From assembly GCA_903870245.1 (NCBI GenBank), contig CAIQCB010000033.1, positions 1 through 64,000 of the forward strand: DNA of 64,000 nucleotides. Direction: 5' to 3'. The DNA comes from an uncultured Methylocystaceae bacterium. GTDB lineage: Bacteria > Pseudomonadota > Alphaproteobacteria > Rhizobiales > Beijerinckiaceae. Numbering within the stretch: the first letter of the stretch is position 1; every line of letters starts with the position of its first letter. The notes below the pieces were generated by a model. The model was not told where the DNA came from, ran no database searches, and saw only the letters and a program-made list of their open reading frames with translations. Both the position numbers and the translations under genes were made by a program. Of this stretch, positions 9,548 through 18,474 are shown piece after piece.

Positions 9548-10891
9548 ATGAACTCTCCGATCGTTCGTTTCGCGCCCTCGCCGACAGGCCTGATCCATAT
9601 CGGCAATGCGCGCGTGGCGCTGTTCAATTTCTTGTTCGCCAGAGCGAACCATGGACGATTCATACTTCGGTTCGATGACACCGATTTCGCCCGGTCCACC
9701 GAGGCCTTTGCCCGGGCGATCGAGAGCGACCTGGCCTGGCTGAGCGTCGTTCCCGACGCTATTTTCAGCCAATCCGAACGTTCGGCGCAGTATGAGGCGG
9801 CGGCGGCGCGGCTGAAGGCGGCCGGACGGCTCTACCCTTGCTATGAAACCCCCGAGGAACTGGAAAAACGTCGCAAAATCCAGCAGGCGCGCGGTCGGCC
9901 GCCGGTCTATGATCGCGCCGCCCTGAAACTCAGTGACGCAGAACGTTCGCGTTTAGAGTCCGACGGCGTACGGCCGCACTGGCGTTTCAAGCTGGAGCCA
10001 GACGTGATCGAATGGCGCGATCTCATTCGTGGCGATTCGCATATCGATTGCAGCGCTTTGTCTGATCCGGTGCTCATTCGCGCCGATGGCGCTTTTCTGT
10101 ATACGCTGCCATCGGTGGTTGACGATATCGACATGCGGATCACGCATGTAATCCGCGGCGAGGATCATGTCACCAATACCGCCGTTCAAATTCAACTTTT
10201 TCACGCCCTTGCTCCCGATGCGCCCCCGCCGATATTCGCCCATCACAATTTGCTCGTCGGCGCCAGCGGGGAAGGGCTCTCGAAGCGAACAGGATCGCTT
10301 TCCCTCGCGTCGCTGCGCAGTGAGGGATACGAGCCCCTGGCGGTGGCGGCGCTTGCGACGCTTACAGGTTCGTCGGACAACGTTCACGCCGTGCGCTCGC
10401 TCGCCGAATTGGGCGCGCGGTTTGATCTTGCGCATGTGTCGCGCAATCCGGCGCGGTTCAATCCCGCCGATCTCGCTACGCTCACCCATCGCACACTGGC
10501 GTTGCTGGAATTCGATGATGTTCGCGAACGTCTCGCCGCGCATGAGATCGTCGGCCACAAGGCCGGGCCGCTATGGCGGGCCGCGCGCGGCAATCTTGAG
10601 CGATTTGACGATATCCTCATTTGGTGGCGAGTAATCGCCGGCGACATTGTCCCAGTGCGCGAGGATCCATCGTTTCTTGCCGAGGCCGCGCAATTATTGC
10701 CGACCGAGCCCTGGGACGAAACGACCTGGTTACAGTGGACCGACTCAGTCAAGACGGCGACGGGCCGCAAGGGCAGGGCGTTGTTCCACCCGCTGCGATT
10801 GGCGCTCACCGCCGTCGGCAGCGGGCCGGAGCTCGCGGCGCTTTTACCGCTGATCGGCCGAGCGACGGCGCGCCGTCGAATGATCGATTAA
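9548..10891 (+). CDS. gltX: Glutamyl-tRNA synthetase (short paralogue type)
   Basis: A 447-residue class I synthetase with the HIGH variant HIGN in [13 protein letters not shown] near residue 17, RFDDTD near 41, and a KMSKS-loop variant LSKRTGS near 250. The C-terminal anticodon-binding part is present but shorter than usual (about 470 residues is typical). Many alphaproteobacteria carry two GluRS copies, one of which may charge tRNA-Gln for later amidation by GatCAB; which type this is cannot be set from sequence reading. chrA starts two bases after the stop, so they are probably co-transcribed. About 290 bases upstream hold no gene. Confidence 0.88.
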   Translation: MNSPIVRFAPSPTGLIHIGNARVALFNFLFARANHGRFILRFDDTDFARSTEAFARAIESDLAWLSVVPDAIFSQSERSAQYEAAAARLKAAGRLYPCYETPEELEKRRKIQQARGRPPVYDRAALKLSDAERSRLESDGVRPHWRFKLEPDVIEWRDLIRGDSHIDCSALSDPVLIRADGAFLYTLPSVVDDIDMRITHVIRGEDHVTNTAVQIQLFHALAPDAPPPIFAHHNLLVGASGEGLSKRTGSLSLASLRSEGYEPLAVAALATLTGSSDNVHAVRSLAELGARFDLAHVSRNPARFNPADLATLTHRTLALLEFDDVRERLAAHEIVGHKAGPLWRAARGNLERFDDILIWWRVIAGDIVPVREDPSFLAEAAQLLPTEPWDETTWLQWTDSVKTATGRKGRALFHPLRLALTAVGSGPELAALLPLIGRATARRRMID

Positions 10892-10893
10892 TC

Positions 10894-12192
10894 ATGACGC
10901 CGCCGCCCGCTCCAAGGATTTCGCTGGCGGAGGCGGCAGGGGTCTGGGCGCGGATCGCGGCTTTCAGTTTCGGGGGACCAGCCGGCCAGATCGCGCTGAT
11001 GCACCGTGTGCTGGTCGACGAGCGACAATGGATTTCCGAAGCGCGATTCCTTCACGCGCTCAATTTCTGTCTACTTTTGCCAGGACCGGAAGCCCAGCAA
11101 CTGGCGACCTATATCGGCTGGCTGATGCATGGCGCGCGAGGCGGCCTGCTGGCGGGCGGCCTGTTCATTCTGCCGGGATTTCTAGCGATCATGGCGTTGA
11201 GTTTGCTCTACGCCGTCTGGGGGTCGACGCCGGCGTTGAACGGGCTTTTTTTCGGGCTGAAAGCCGCTGTTTTATCAATTGTGGTCGCCGCCGTATGGCG
11301 CCTTGGTCAACGAACGCTCAAAACCCCTTCACAGAAAGCTCTTGCCTGTCTGGCGTTCGCGGCGATTTTTCTCGTCGATGCGCCCTTTCCGGCGGTGGTT
11401 TTCGCAGCCGGATTGATCGGATGGTTTGGCGTAGCGCATTTCGCGCCACCCTCTCTTGTGGCGACCGAGACGCCCGCCGGGTCGGACATGGTCGGCGGGC
11501 GCTCGCTTCTGCCCGCAGCGATTTGCGCTCTTCTCTGGCTGACGCCGTTAGCCGTTCTGATGGCGAGATTTGGCCCCGAAGACGTCTATGCGCAGATTGC
11601 CCTTTTCTTCTCGAAAACGGCGCTGGTGACCTTCGGCGGCGCTTATGCGGTGCTGGCCTATGTCGCCCAGCAGGCGGTTGAGCGTTTCCATTGGCTCGAC
11701 GCCACGGAGATGCTCGATGGCCTTGGCATGGCCGAGACAACGCCGGGGCCACTGATCATGGTGTTGCAATTCGTGGGTTTCATGGCGGCGTTTCGCCACC
11801 CCGGCGCCCTGCCGCCGCTTGTCGCTGGCGCCCTCGGCGGGACGCTGGCGACCTATGTCACCTTCATTCCATGTTTTGTATGGATTTTTCTTGGCGCTCC
11901 GTTCGTCGAGCGTCTTCGGGGAGTTCCTGCGCTGTCGGGCGCGCTTGCCGGCATCGCTGCGGCGGTCGTTGGGGTCATCGCCAATCTCTCTGTCTGGTTT
12001 GCAATCCATTTCCTGTTCCACGATCACTGGTCGCCGGCGCCGGGCCTGGAACTGCCGGTCATCGCCAGTCTGGACCCTGCGGCGCTGGCTCTGTCGCTAG
12101 CGATCGCCGCAGCCTTATGGCGCGACGCCGGACTCCCGGCGGCGCTGATAATGGGCATGGGCGGCGGATTAATCCTGCGGGCGTTCGGCTAG
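10894..12192 (+). CDS. chrA: Chromate efflux transporter, long two-domain type
   Basis: 432 residues from the ATG at 10894, two bases after the gltX stop. Two homologous CHR halves are visible. The first has SFGGPAGQIALMHRVLV, then LNFCLLLPGPEAQQLATYIGW; the second has TFGGAYAVLAYV, then MAETTPGPLIMVLQFVG. About ten to twelve membrane segments are present. ChrA exports chromate, probably by proton antiport. Two-domain members are the ones shown to confer chromate resistance, but many bacteria carry members with no known phenotype. Its last four bases overlap the end of the convergent NnrU-family gene. No chrB regulator is adjacent. Confidence 0.88.
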   Translation: MTPPPAPRISLAEAAGVWARIAAFSFGGPAGQIALMHRVLVDERQWISEARFLHALNFCLLLPGPEAQQLATYIGWLMHGARGGLLAGGLFILPGFLAIMALSLLYAVWGSTPALNGLFFGLKAAVLSIVVAAVWRLGQRTLKTPSQKALACLAFAAIFLVDAPFPAVVFAAGLIGWFGVAHFAPPSLVATETPAGSDMVGGRSLLPAAICALLWLTPLAVLMARFGPEDVYAQIALFFSKTALVTFGGAYAVLAYVAQQAVERFHWLDATEMLDGLGMAETTPGPLIMVLQFVGFMAAFRHPGALPPLVAGALGGTLATYVTFIPCFVWIFLGAPFVERLRGVPALSGALAGIAAAVVGVIANLSVWFAIHFLFHDHWSPAPGLELPVIASLDPAALALSLAIAAALWRDAGLPAALIMGMGGGLILRAFG

Positions 12193-12764
12193 GCCGGGAT
12201 TACCGCCACGCCGAACAACCAGGGATGCAGCACAATCACCAGCGCAAAAACCGCTACGCCTGCGCCAACCGCGATGGCGTCGCCGCGCGTGAAGGCGGGA
12301 AGACGTGGCGCGCCCTCGTCGCCACGACGTTTGACGGCGATGCGGTCGTAAACGCCGAAGGCCAGGAAAGAACCAAAAAGGATCATCCCGCCGAGATCGC
12401 CGTTGACCAATAGATGCGCCAGCGCCCAGGCCTTGATCGCCACCAGCGTCGGATGGCGTAGCCAACCGCGAATGCGGCCGGGCGGCGCCCGCCTGCTGGC
12501 GATGGCGACAAACGCCAGCAGGACAAGCGGCATCGCGACATGCCGCATCCAATGGGGCGGTTCCCAGAGCTGGATCAGGCCATTGGCGCGATAGAGACCA
12601 AAGCCCCAGATAATGAGGCCGAGGCCCGTCGCCGCAATCAGCGAATAGGCCAGTTTGTAGGTCTCCAGGCCGTAACGCTCGATGACTGCGTTACGCGCCC
12701 CGCGAAAGGTCGCGAAGACATGCGCGCCCAGAAAAAGCGCAATGCCGATCAGAAGAATAGTCAT
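12189..12764 (-). CDS. NnrU family membrane protein
   Basis: 191 residues from the ATG at 12764 (MTILLIGIALFLGAHVFA); a start four codons earlier is possible. Five to six membrane segments are visible. The early FLGAHVF, the HWMRHVAMPLVLLAF stretch and the WLRHPTLVAIKAWALAHLLVNGD motif identify the NnrU/isoprenylcysteine-methyltransferase-like family. NnrU was named from a nitrite/nitric-oxide reductase gene region in Rhodobacter, but most homologues have no proven role. The gene has no denitrification neighbours here. It converges on chrA with a four-base stop overlap. Confidence 0.82.
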   Translation of the reverse strand: MTILLIGIALFLGAHVFATFRGARNAVIERYGLETYKLAYSLIAATGLGLIIWGFGLYRANGLIQLWEPPHWMRHVAMPLVLLAFVAIASRRAPPGRIRGWLRHPTLVAIKAWALAHLLVNGDLGGMILFGSFLAFGVYDRIAVKRRGDEGAPRLPAFTRGDAIAVGAGVAVFALVIVLHPWLFGVAVIPA

Positions 12765-12791
12765 GCAACCCTCCACATCTCATCATGATGA

Positions 12792-13130
12792 TTAAAAACA
12801 GCGAACCTGCGCCTCGGCCTGTGCGCGGCGCAGATCGCCGAGCAAATCGCGTATCGCTCCGGTGCCATTCATCATTCGGCCGATCTGTCCCGCCTGCTGA
12901 CCGACGCCCGCCGCCGTTTCCGCTGCGACATAGCTGTCATAGGGCAGAATGCTGGCGATCACGTCGATGGAACAGGCGCAATGTTCGAGCGCCAGCCGGG
13001 AGTCGCCGTTCGCCTTCATGCAAGCGAAGACATAATCCGCCCGCGCCGCTGTGGGGTAATCGTTGAGATCGCCCGCCCGCGCGATGGCGGCGGACATAAG
13101 TGCAAGCAGCACGGGGACAAAGCGGCGCAT
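12792..13130 (-). CDS. Small exported protein with conserved cysteines
   Basis: 112 residues from the ATG at 13130 (MRRFVPVLLALMSAAIARA); the open frame extends upstream into a low-complexity repeat that is unlikely to be translated. A signal peptide precedes GDLNDYPTAARADYVFACM. The mature protein has Cys in FACMKAN and EHCACSID and a C-terminal VRCF. The pattern YVFACMKANGD followed by LEHCACSID is familiar from small periplasmic proteins of methylotrophs and rhizobia, but I cannot give a function. It ends 27 bases before the NnrU-family start and could be in the same minus-strand transcript. Confidence 0.6.
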   Translation of the reverse strand: MRRFVPVLLALMSAAIARAGDLNDYPTAARADYVFACMKANGDSRLALEHCACSIDVIASILPYDSYVAAETAAGVGQQAGQIGRMMNGTGAIRDLLGDLRRAQAEAQVRCF

Positions 13131-13187
13131 GACGCTATTCCTGTGAATTGGAAATTGTTTTAGCGCGTCTTTTCCTGCGACGCCATG

Positions 13188-13217
13188 GCGAGGGTCTCGC
13201 GAGGGTCTCGCGAGGGT
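13188..13217 (+). repeat. Short tandem repeat of an 11-mer
   Basis: The unit GCGAGGGTCTC occurs at 13188-13198 and 13199-13209, with a partial third copy from 13210. Degenerate GCGAGG-like units continue to about 13260. It lies upstream of the small exported protein gene, probably in its leader region. Confidence 0.6.
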
Positions 13218-13360
13218 CGGCGAGGGGCTGACGAGGGCTTGGCGACGCCGTAGCGAGGCGACTGGCTGTTGACCTTGGCGATGGGGGGAGACGGGCGAGT
13301 CCAGACGCGTCATACCGCCGTCATTAACTTTGGCTAAATCACTCTCAGGACGGCGGCGCT

Positions 13361-13414
13361 CAGGCGCCATCCGCCTGAAACGCCGGGCCGGATGTACGCC
13401 CGGCGTTTTTTTTT
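13361..13414 (+). terminator. Strong Rho-independent terminator, orphan
   Basis: A first hairpin, CAGGCG (13361-13366) with CGCCTG (13372-13377), is followed by an 11-bp GC-rich stem (13378-13388 with 13398-13408, loop of nine) and a run of nine T at 13406-13414. It points along the plus strand, but no plus-strand gene ends nearby: chrA ended 1.2 kb earlier and the genes between are on the minus strand. It may end a small RNA starting within 13260-13360. It also shields mce, which starts 109 bases later. Confidence 0.75.
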
Positions 13415-13522
13415 GCCCGGCCTCGCTGGTCATCCCGCCTTTCCAGCAACATGGTTGAAATGCGGCGCGCCTGAGCCTATGCCCTTATCCAGCATTGTTA
13501 ACTTCATGCCGGAAGGAAGAAA

Positions 13523-13927
13523 ATGATCGGTCGTCTCAATCATGTCGCCATCGCTGTCGAGAGCGTCGAGAAAGCCAGCGCTGTCTATCGCGAGGCTTTG
13601 GGTGCGAAGGTCTCGGCCCCGGAGACCGTCGTGGAACATGGCGTGACCGTAGTGTTTGTGGAACTACCCAACACAAAGATTGAACTCCTCGAGCCCTATG
13701 GCGAAAATTCGCCGATCGCCGGCTTTGTCGCCAAGAACCCCTCGGGCGGCATCCACCATGTCTGCTACGAAGTCGACGACATTCTTGCCGCCCGGGACCG
13801 TCTCAAGGCTTCGGGAGCGCGGGTGCTGGGCGATGGCGAGCCGAAGATCGGCGCGCATGGCAAACCAGTGCTTTTCCTGCATCCAAAGGATTTTTGTGGC
13901 GCGCTGGTCGAACTGGAACAGGCCTGA
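13523..13927 (+). CDS. mce: Methylmalonyl-CoA epimerase
   Basis: A 134-residue vicinal-oxygen-chelate protein of standard Mce length. It has the metal-binding His in LNHVAIAVES near residue 7, a Glu in the strand IELLEPYGE, His in GGIHHVCYEVDD near 75, and the C-terminal Glu of VELEQA. The enzyme interconverts (R)- and (S)-methylmalonyl-CoA in propionyl-CoA breakdown and in the ethylmalonyl-CoA pathway used by methylotrophs and phototrophs. GGAAGGAAG just before the ATG is a strong ribosome binding site. The DUF1467 gene starts three bases after its stop, a common alphaproteobacterial pair. The mutase genes are not in this window. Confidence 0.93.
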   Translation: MIGRLNHVAIAVESVEKASAVYREALGAKVSAPETVVEHGVTVVFVELPNTKIELLEPYGENSPIAGFVAKNPSGGIHHVCYEVDDILAARDRLKASGARVLGDGEPKIGAHGKPVLFLHPKDFCGALVELEQA

Positions 13928-13930
13928 CCA

Positions 13931-14176
13931 ATGCCATTTCCGCTACCGCTGGCCATGGCAATTTACGCCACGCTCTGGTGGATCGCGCTTTTCGTCGTGC
14001 TGCCGCTCGGTGTGCGATCGGCGGAGGAGGCGGGCGAAGATCGTCCCGATGGCGCCGATCCCGGCGCCCCTGTGGCGCCGCAACTGGTGAAGAAAGCGCT
14101 GCTCACCACAGTCATCGCAGCAGTGGCGTTCGTTATCGTCGCACTGATCGCAAAATATACGGCCTGGAGCGCCTGA
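13931..14176 (+). CDS. DUF1467 family membrane protein
   Basis: An 81-residue protein with two membrane segments (residues about 8-25 and 55-75) separated by an acidic, proline-rich stretch. The WWIALFVVLPLGVRSAEEAGE motif is the DUF1467 signature. The function is unknown. It is translationally close to mce; the pairing is conserved in Hyphomicrobiales, where prolyl-tRNA synthetase and lipoprotein-release genes often follow. Those are absent here. Confidence 0.85.
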   Translation: MPFPLPLAMAIYATLWWIALFVVLPLGVRSAEEAGEDRPDGADPGAPVAPQLVKKALLTTVIAAVAFVIVALIAKYTAWSA

Positions 14177-14300
14177 GGAGCCCCGCAAGCCGCCGATAGC
14201 CGCCGCGTTTGTGGCCGAACTCCACCGATACAAACTTGCCATGGCTGGTTTGTTCGACGCTATAGCGCATCAGAAACGCCGGCAGTCATGATCGAGGGGG

Positions 14301-14335
14301 CGTGATGCGATCAGGAAAAATCCGGTCGCATCACG
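14301..14335. repeat. Perfect 10-bp inverted repeat
   Basis: CGTGATGCGA (14301-14310) and TCGCATCACG (14326-14335) are perfect inverted copies around a 15-base spacer. The right arm overlaps the last codons of the glycosyltransferase gene. There is no T run on either side, so it is not a classical terminator; it may be a stabilising 3' hairpin or a copy of a dispersed palindromic element. Confidence 0.5.
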
Positions 14336-15554
14336 ATCTGGCTATGATCCTGAAAATTTCTGCAAACCGCGATACCCCGACTTTTAGCGACAGATGCGTT
14401 TCATAAAAATTCCGGCCGTTGAAACCCATCTTGTCAAGTTCACTCTTGCTGAGGTTGCTCAATTCGGCGGCGGCTCTGGCGATGTCGCTGGCGTCATCGG
14501 ATTTGGCGATGATGCCGCATTTCGCCTCCTCAACTAATTTTGCAGCATCGCCGTTCACCGCCATCAATACTGGTTTTCCAACGGCCATGTAGGCTTGTAT
14601 TTTTGATGGAATGGTTATTGCGAAGAGTGGATCATCACGAAGATGAACCAATAATGCATCGGCGGCCTCTAGCGAAACGCCAACCTCTGACATGGGCACT
14701 GGCGGTACAAACACAACATTGTCCAACTGCATCTTGAGAGCCGACTCTTTCAATCGTCCCGCTTCAATTCCGCCCCCTTGCAGGACAAAACATACATTTG
14801 AAGACTGAGCTTTTAACTTGACTGCAGCCTCCAGGATGACATCCAGAGCTTGCGCTTTGCCCATGTTTCCGGCGAACAATACGCGAAAAAACTGTTTTCC
14901 CGGGAATTGTGGCGCCAAGCGCCCCTCTGGCGAAGTCAATGAAATCTCATCCGCCCAATTATAGATCACGTCAATCTTACTTTCCGGCACCCCCCTGTTC
15001 ATCAGGCATGATTTAAATCCAGGAGAGAGCACAACAATTTTATCCGTGCATTTGTAGACCAAATTACACACCAGAGACACGAAGGATAAAATTTTCTCGT
15101 TTGAAATCATGCCTGTCGCCCGCAGAGTGTCAGGCCACATATCCTGAATGTCATATACTAAAGGCATGCGTCGAATTAACTTTATCAAACTTGCAGATAC
15201 GCCAACAGTTAAGGGCGGATGGTAGGCGTAGATTACATTCGCGCGCCTCGCAAGAAATAAGCCATAAATCAACACTGATGCGGCGAAACTGGCGTAATTC
15301 AAAACTCGCTTGATTGACGATTTCCCATGGTCTGGATATAGCGGCAGCCGTGTGATGTGGACGCCGTCTATCAACTCTCGTTGTAATAAACGTATCTTGT
15401 AACCCGGGTAAACATTGCCGCCGGGATAATTCGGAAAACCAGTTAGCACTTCAACGTCAAATCCTTTATTCACAAGCTCTCGAGCGAACGCAATTCCCTT
15501 AAATGTAGGTTCGGGATCAAACCACTGGGTAATCAATAAAATTCTTGTCTTCAT
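14331..15554 (-). CDS. WbuB-like family 4 glycosyltransferase
   Basis: A 407-residue GT-B fold enzyme. The N-terminal half begins ILLITQWFDPEPTFKG and contains LVYDIQDMWPDTL; the C-terminal half has the nucleotide-sugar site VLFAGNMGKAQ, then a LVHLRDDPLFAITIPSKIQAYMA block with the family's acidic and Lys residues. This matches the WbuB/WcaI-type enzymes that transfer sugars in O-antigen or exopolysaccharide synthesis, acting at the inner face of the membrane. Codon use is visibly more AT-rich than the flanking genes, no polysaccharide genes lie nearby, and the 5' flank is a 420-base gene-poor stretch. All this suggests acquisition or a remnant of a larger cluster. Confidence 0.88.
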   Translation of the reverse strand: MKTRILLITQWFDPEPTFKGIAFARELVNKGFDVEVLTGFPNYPGGNVYPGYKIRLLQRELIDGVHITRLPLYPDHGKSSIKRVLNYASFAASVLIYGLFLARRANVIYAYHPPLTVGVSASLIKLIRRMPLVYDIQDMWPDTLRATGMISNEKILSFVSLVCNLVYKCTDKIVVLSPGFKSCLMNRGVPESKIDVIYNWADEISLTSPEGRLAPQFPGKQFFRVLFAGNMGKAQALDVILEAAVKLKAQSSNVCFVLQGGGIEAGRLKESALKMQLDNVVFVPPVPMSEVGVSLEAADALLVHLRDDPLFAITIPSKIQAYMAVGKPVLMAVNGDAAKLVEEAKCGIIAKSDDASDIARAAAELSNLSKSELDKMGFNGRNFYETHLSLKVGVSRFAEIFRIIARS

Positions 15555-15977
15555 TTTGATAAGGTCTTTTCTTGCATGGTCTCGATATCAACTCTCGATA
15601 ATAGTCGAAATTCCGTCATTCGACAACCAAGTCCAAGGATTTCTATAGATATCCCATCGATCATCGACAAACGTCACGCCATGAGCCTTAGCGCAAACGA
15701 TGAAAACGGATCAATCGTTAAGCGCCTGGTGTAGACAGATCGCAGATTGAGTTTCAGCAACAATGATCTATCGAGTGCATAATAAAGAATAGTCGCCAAA
15801 ACATTTACCAGGATAAATTATTTCTTTCAGCTTTGCAGGACCATTACTGCAGGTTTCTGGGGCGGCGGATCGCGGGCGGAAGTTCCTGTGTTAAATGCAA
15901 GAGAACACTCAGCTGATTTTATACCATAATGCTCCGTTTGTTCGTCTCAGCTTGTGAGGGACCCTCGAGGGAGAACT
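15555..15977. other. Intergenic stretch, no gene seen
   Basis: No open frame with a plausible start and family resemblance is visible on either strand. The part near 15555-15850 is AT-rich like the glycosyltransferase gene, whose promoter must lie here; the part from 15850 returns to GC-rich sequence. Confidence 0.5.
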
Positions 15978-17147
15978 CTAACCTTTTTTGCGCAACCACT
16001 CGGTTAAACGTTCGACGCCCTCCGCGACCTCCGTCGCCGCGCCGGCGTAGGAAAATCTTACCTGCCGGGCGCCGCCCCGAGCATCGAAATCAATGCCCGG
16101 GGTTGCCGCGACGCCAGCTTCCATCAGCATTTTCTGGCAAAAATCCAGAGAATCATCAGTGTATCGCGATACATCCGTATAAATATAAAAAGCTCCGTCC
16201 GGCGGAGCGAAGTCGCCAAGCCCGATCCCCGGCAGGCTATTGATCAACAGCTCGCGGTTGCGCGCGTAAACGGCGCGGTTGGCTTCAAGCTCCTGCCTCG
16301 CGTCGAAAGCTGACAGCGCAGCCTTTTGCGAAATCGTCGGCGCGCAAATGGCGAGTGACTGTTGAAGACGCTCCAGGGGCCGCATGAGCGTTTCCGGCGC
16401 AATCAGCCAGCCCAGACGCCAACCCGTCATGGCGTAATACTTCGAAAAAGAGTTTACGATGATCGCGTTCGATGTGAAACTTAACGCAGTCCGGGCAGGC
16501 GTTTCATATTCAAGCCCATGATAAATTTCGTCTGAAACAAGGACGATTCCGGCATTGTCGCAAAACTGGCAAATCTGCGCCAGTTCCTTCGCCGGTATCA
16601 TTGCGCCGGTCGGATTAGCCGGGCTCATGAACAAGGCGCCTTGAAGCGGTTTTTGTCGATGCGCCGCTTCGAGCGCGGAGGCGGTTGGCGCAAATCGCGT
16701 TTCATGTCCGACCGGCAGCGTAACAGCCTCCATTCCCAATGCGGCAAGAATATTTGTATAGGCGGGATAACCGGGAGCAGTGACGGCGATTCGCGCGCCC
16801 GGATCGAAAGCTGCGGTCAATGCCAGCAAAAAGCCTCCGGAAGATCCTGTCGTGACGATCACGCGATCCGGGGCGACAGACGCGCCGTATGTCTTGTCAT
16901 AATGCGCGGCGATCCGGGTTCGCAGCGCGAGATCGCCCAGGGCTTCCCCGTAACCGACTCTTCCGCTGCGCAAAGCCGCCTCTGCGGCGGCGCGCACAGC
17001 TTGCGGAACCGGCGCGCCTGGTTCCCCCAACTCCATATGCACGATGCGCCGACCAGCGCGCTCCAGTTCTGTCGACTGACGCAGGACGTCCATCGCCAGA
17101 AAGGGGGCGATATCTGAACGTCGGGAAGGTTTTGGCGAATCGGGCAT
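15978..17147 (-). CDS. Class I/II pyridoxal-phosphate aminotransferase
   Basis: 389 residues from the ATG at 17147 (MPDSPKPSRR); the frame is open upstream. Fold-type I motifs are seen: GEPGAPVPQAV near residue 40, TTGSSGGFLLAL for cofactor binding, SPANPTGAMIP, the Asp/Tyr of LVSDEIYHGLEY, the Schiff-base lysine in SFSKYYAMTGWRLGW near 230, and the substrate-carboxylate Arg in ARQVRFSYA. It resembles aspartate/aromatic aminotransferases of the AspC-like subgroup. Substrate cannot be settled from sequence. It is the first gene of a minus-strand unit, with the DUF1176-like exported protein 113 bases upstream. Confidence 0.88.
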   Translation of the reverse strand: MPDSPKPSRRSDIAPFLAMDVLRQSTELERAGRRIVHMELGEPGAPVPQAVRAAAEAALRSGRVGYGEALGDLALRTRIAAHYDKTYGASVAPDRVIVTTGSSGGFLLALTAAFDPGARIAVTAPGYPAYTNILAALGMEAVTLPVGHETRFAPTASALEAAHRQKPLQGALFMSPANPTGAMIPAKELAQICQFCDNAGIVLVSDEIYHGLEYETPARTALSFTSNAIIVNSFSKYYAMTGWRLGWLIAPETLMRPLERLQQSLAICAPTISQKAALSAFDARQELEANRAVYARNRELLINSLPGIGLGDFAPPDGAFYIYTDVSRYTDDSLDFCQKMLMEAGVAATPGIDFDARGGARQVRFSYAGAATEVAEGVERLTEWLRKKG

Positions 17148-17260
17148 TTCGGGAACCTTCGCAAGGCAGGGAGGCGAATGATTGCATCGCAGCGTCACAA
17201 GCCCATCGCAAGCGAAATTCAATCCGGGTCCCGGATCAGACTGCGTTTACAAAGCGGATT

Positions 17261-18397
17261 TTAGTCACGGGGCTGACAAAGTTTATCGAAGATAGTCACA
17301 TAATGCGCAGGCGCGAAGCTCCACCCGGTTCTTTGGTCGAAATGTCGAACGACCGCTCCTTTTCCCATATTCCCCCGATAGAGATCGGCGCTTTCGGTCT
17401 TGTAACGTCGCGTTTTGCAATCGATGGTCACACGTTCGATTTTCGAAGCAGCCCCATCCGGCAGTCCTGCAAGATCCTTTGCGGATGCGCGCGGACCAGA
17501 GTCGACCAGAAGCTCGCTGCTGAGATATCCTGTCGCGGCGTCGATGACGGCATGAGAATTGACGAAATAATTCATCCCGCCATTTCGCTGCACCGTGCGC
17601 CAGTCGGTTATTTCGACGCTGCGCAGCTGGGGCATGGGTTCAGGCGCTTCCGTAGTCGGTTTCGGCGATGGAGCCGTCGGAGCTGCCGTGGTCGTCAGCA
17701 TCGTCCCGTTTTTCAGCGCGACGGGATAAAGAAGGATGCTCAAAGGATCAAACAGAGACTTGTTCGCCGGCATGGAAATAAAGAGATATTTGGATTTGTC
17801 TTCATCTGGATGAAAGCTGAAGAAGCGACTGTTATCCGCCTTGAAGCCATAATCGCCGCATACCGAATAGGTATCGCCATTGTCATTCAGCTCGGAGGGA
17901 TAGCCATACTGACCGATGGGAAAAATATCGTATGTGATTTGTTCTCTTCCCAGAAACAGAAGATCGCGAATATCCCGGACTTCGCAACCAGCATTTCGGT
18001 AAGTTTGCGACGGGGCGACAAATCGTTGATAAATGGCGTTTTGTACTGGCGCATCAACAGCCTTGGCGAAGATTTCGATAATTTTTTGCTCGCGGCCAGC
18101 CTGCTGGCCTGCTTTGGGGCGGAAGTAAATCGCATTTCCTTGCGTGCGGAAGATATATTGACGTTCAGGGGCGCCGCATTCCTGGACGAGCATTTTTAGC
18201 CCCAGAGACGGGCTGTCAAAGGGCTTCCATACGCAATCGACACCAGCAGGTGTTGAAGGCAGAAGCTCCAACTTTTGCCCCCACGCCGCTGAGTCGCTGA
18301 AGATTGCGCCAGCAACAATCAGCAAGCTCTTCACAGCGCTCAAGGCGAACCTGCCTGGAGTTTTTGATGTTTCAGTCGGGAGTGTATTTGCGCGCAT
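17261..18397 (-). CDS. Exported protein with surface-adhesin-E-like C-terminal domain
   Basis: A 378-residue protein. A hydrophobic segment at about 20-40 (VKSLLIVAGAIFSDSAAWGQ) reads as a signal peptide. The N-terminal domain (about 45-240) has a Cys-rich pattern (DCVWKPF, VQECGAPE, GCEVRD, SVCGDYGF). A Pro/Thr linker at about 243-262 separates a C-terminal domain with MNYFVNSHAVIDAATGYLSSELLVDS and VTIDCKTRRYKTESADLY. The C-terminal pattern, a strand, then a Cys-x-x-x-R-R-Y block, resembles surface-adhesin protein E/CNP-like domains. The start ATG at 18397 precedes a short Thr-rich leader. The role is unknown; periplasmic or surface location is inferred. Confidence 0.55.
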   Translation of the reverse strand: MRANTLPTETSKTPGRFALSAVKSLLIVAGAIFSDSAAWGQKLELLPSTPAGVDCVWKPFDSPSLGLKMLVQECGAPERQYIFRTQGNAIYFRPKAGQQAGREQKIIEIFAKAVDAPVQNAIYQRFVAPSQTYRNAGCEVRDIRDLLFLGREQITYDIFPIGQYGYPSELNDNGDTYSVCGDYGFKADNSRFFSFHPDEDKSKYLFISMPANKSLFDPLSILLYPVALKNGTMLTTTAAPTAPSPKPTTEAPEPMPQLRSVEITDWRTVQRNGGMNYFVNSHAVIDAATGYLSSELLVDSGPRASAKDLAGLPDGAASKIERVTIDCKTRRYKTESADLYRGNMGKGAVVRHFDQRTGWSFAPAHYVTIFDKLCQPRD

Positions 18398-18474
18398 AGA
18401 CGCAGCGACCCCATGATCCCCCGTTGTCCGGACATCGCGCCCGCGTGACGCAATGTCCGTCGCCGAGGCGCTGG

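Noticed and set aside
16889-18199. 436-codon plus-strand frame
   Set aside because: It is antisense to the aminotransferase and the adhesin-E-like gene, both with clear family motifs, and has no motif of its own.
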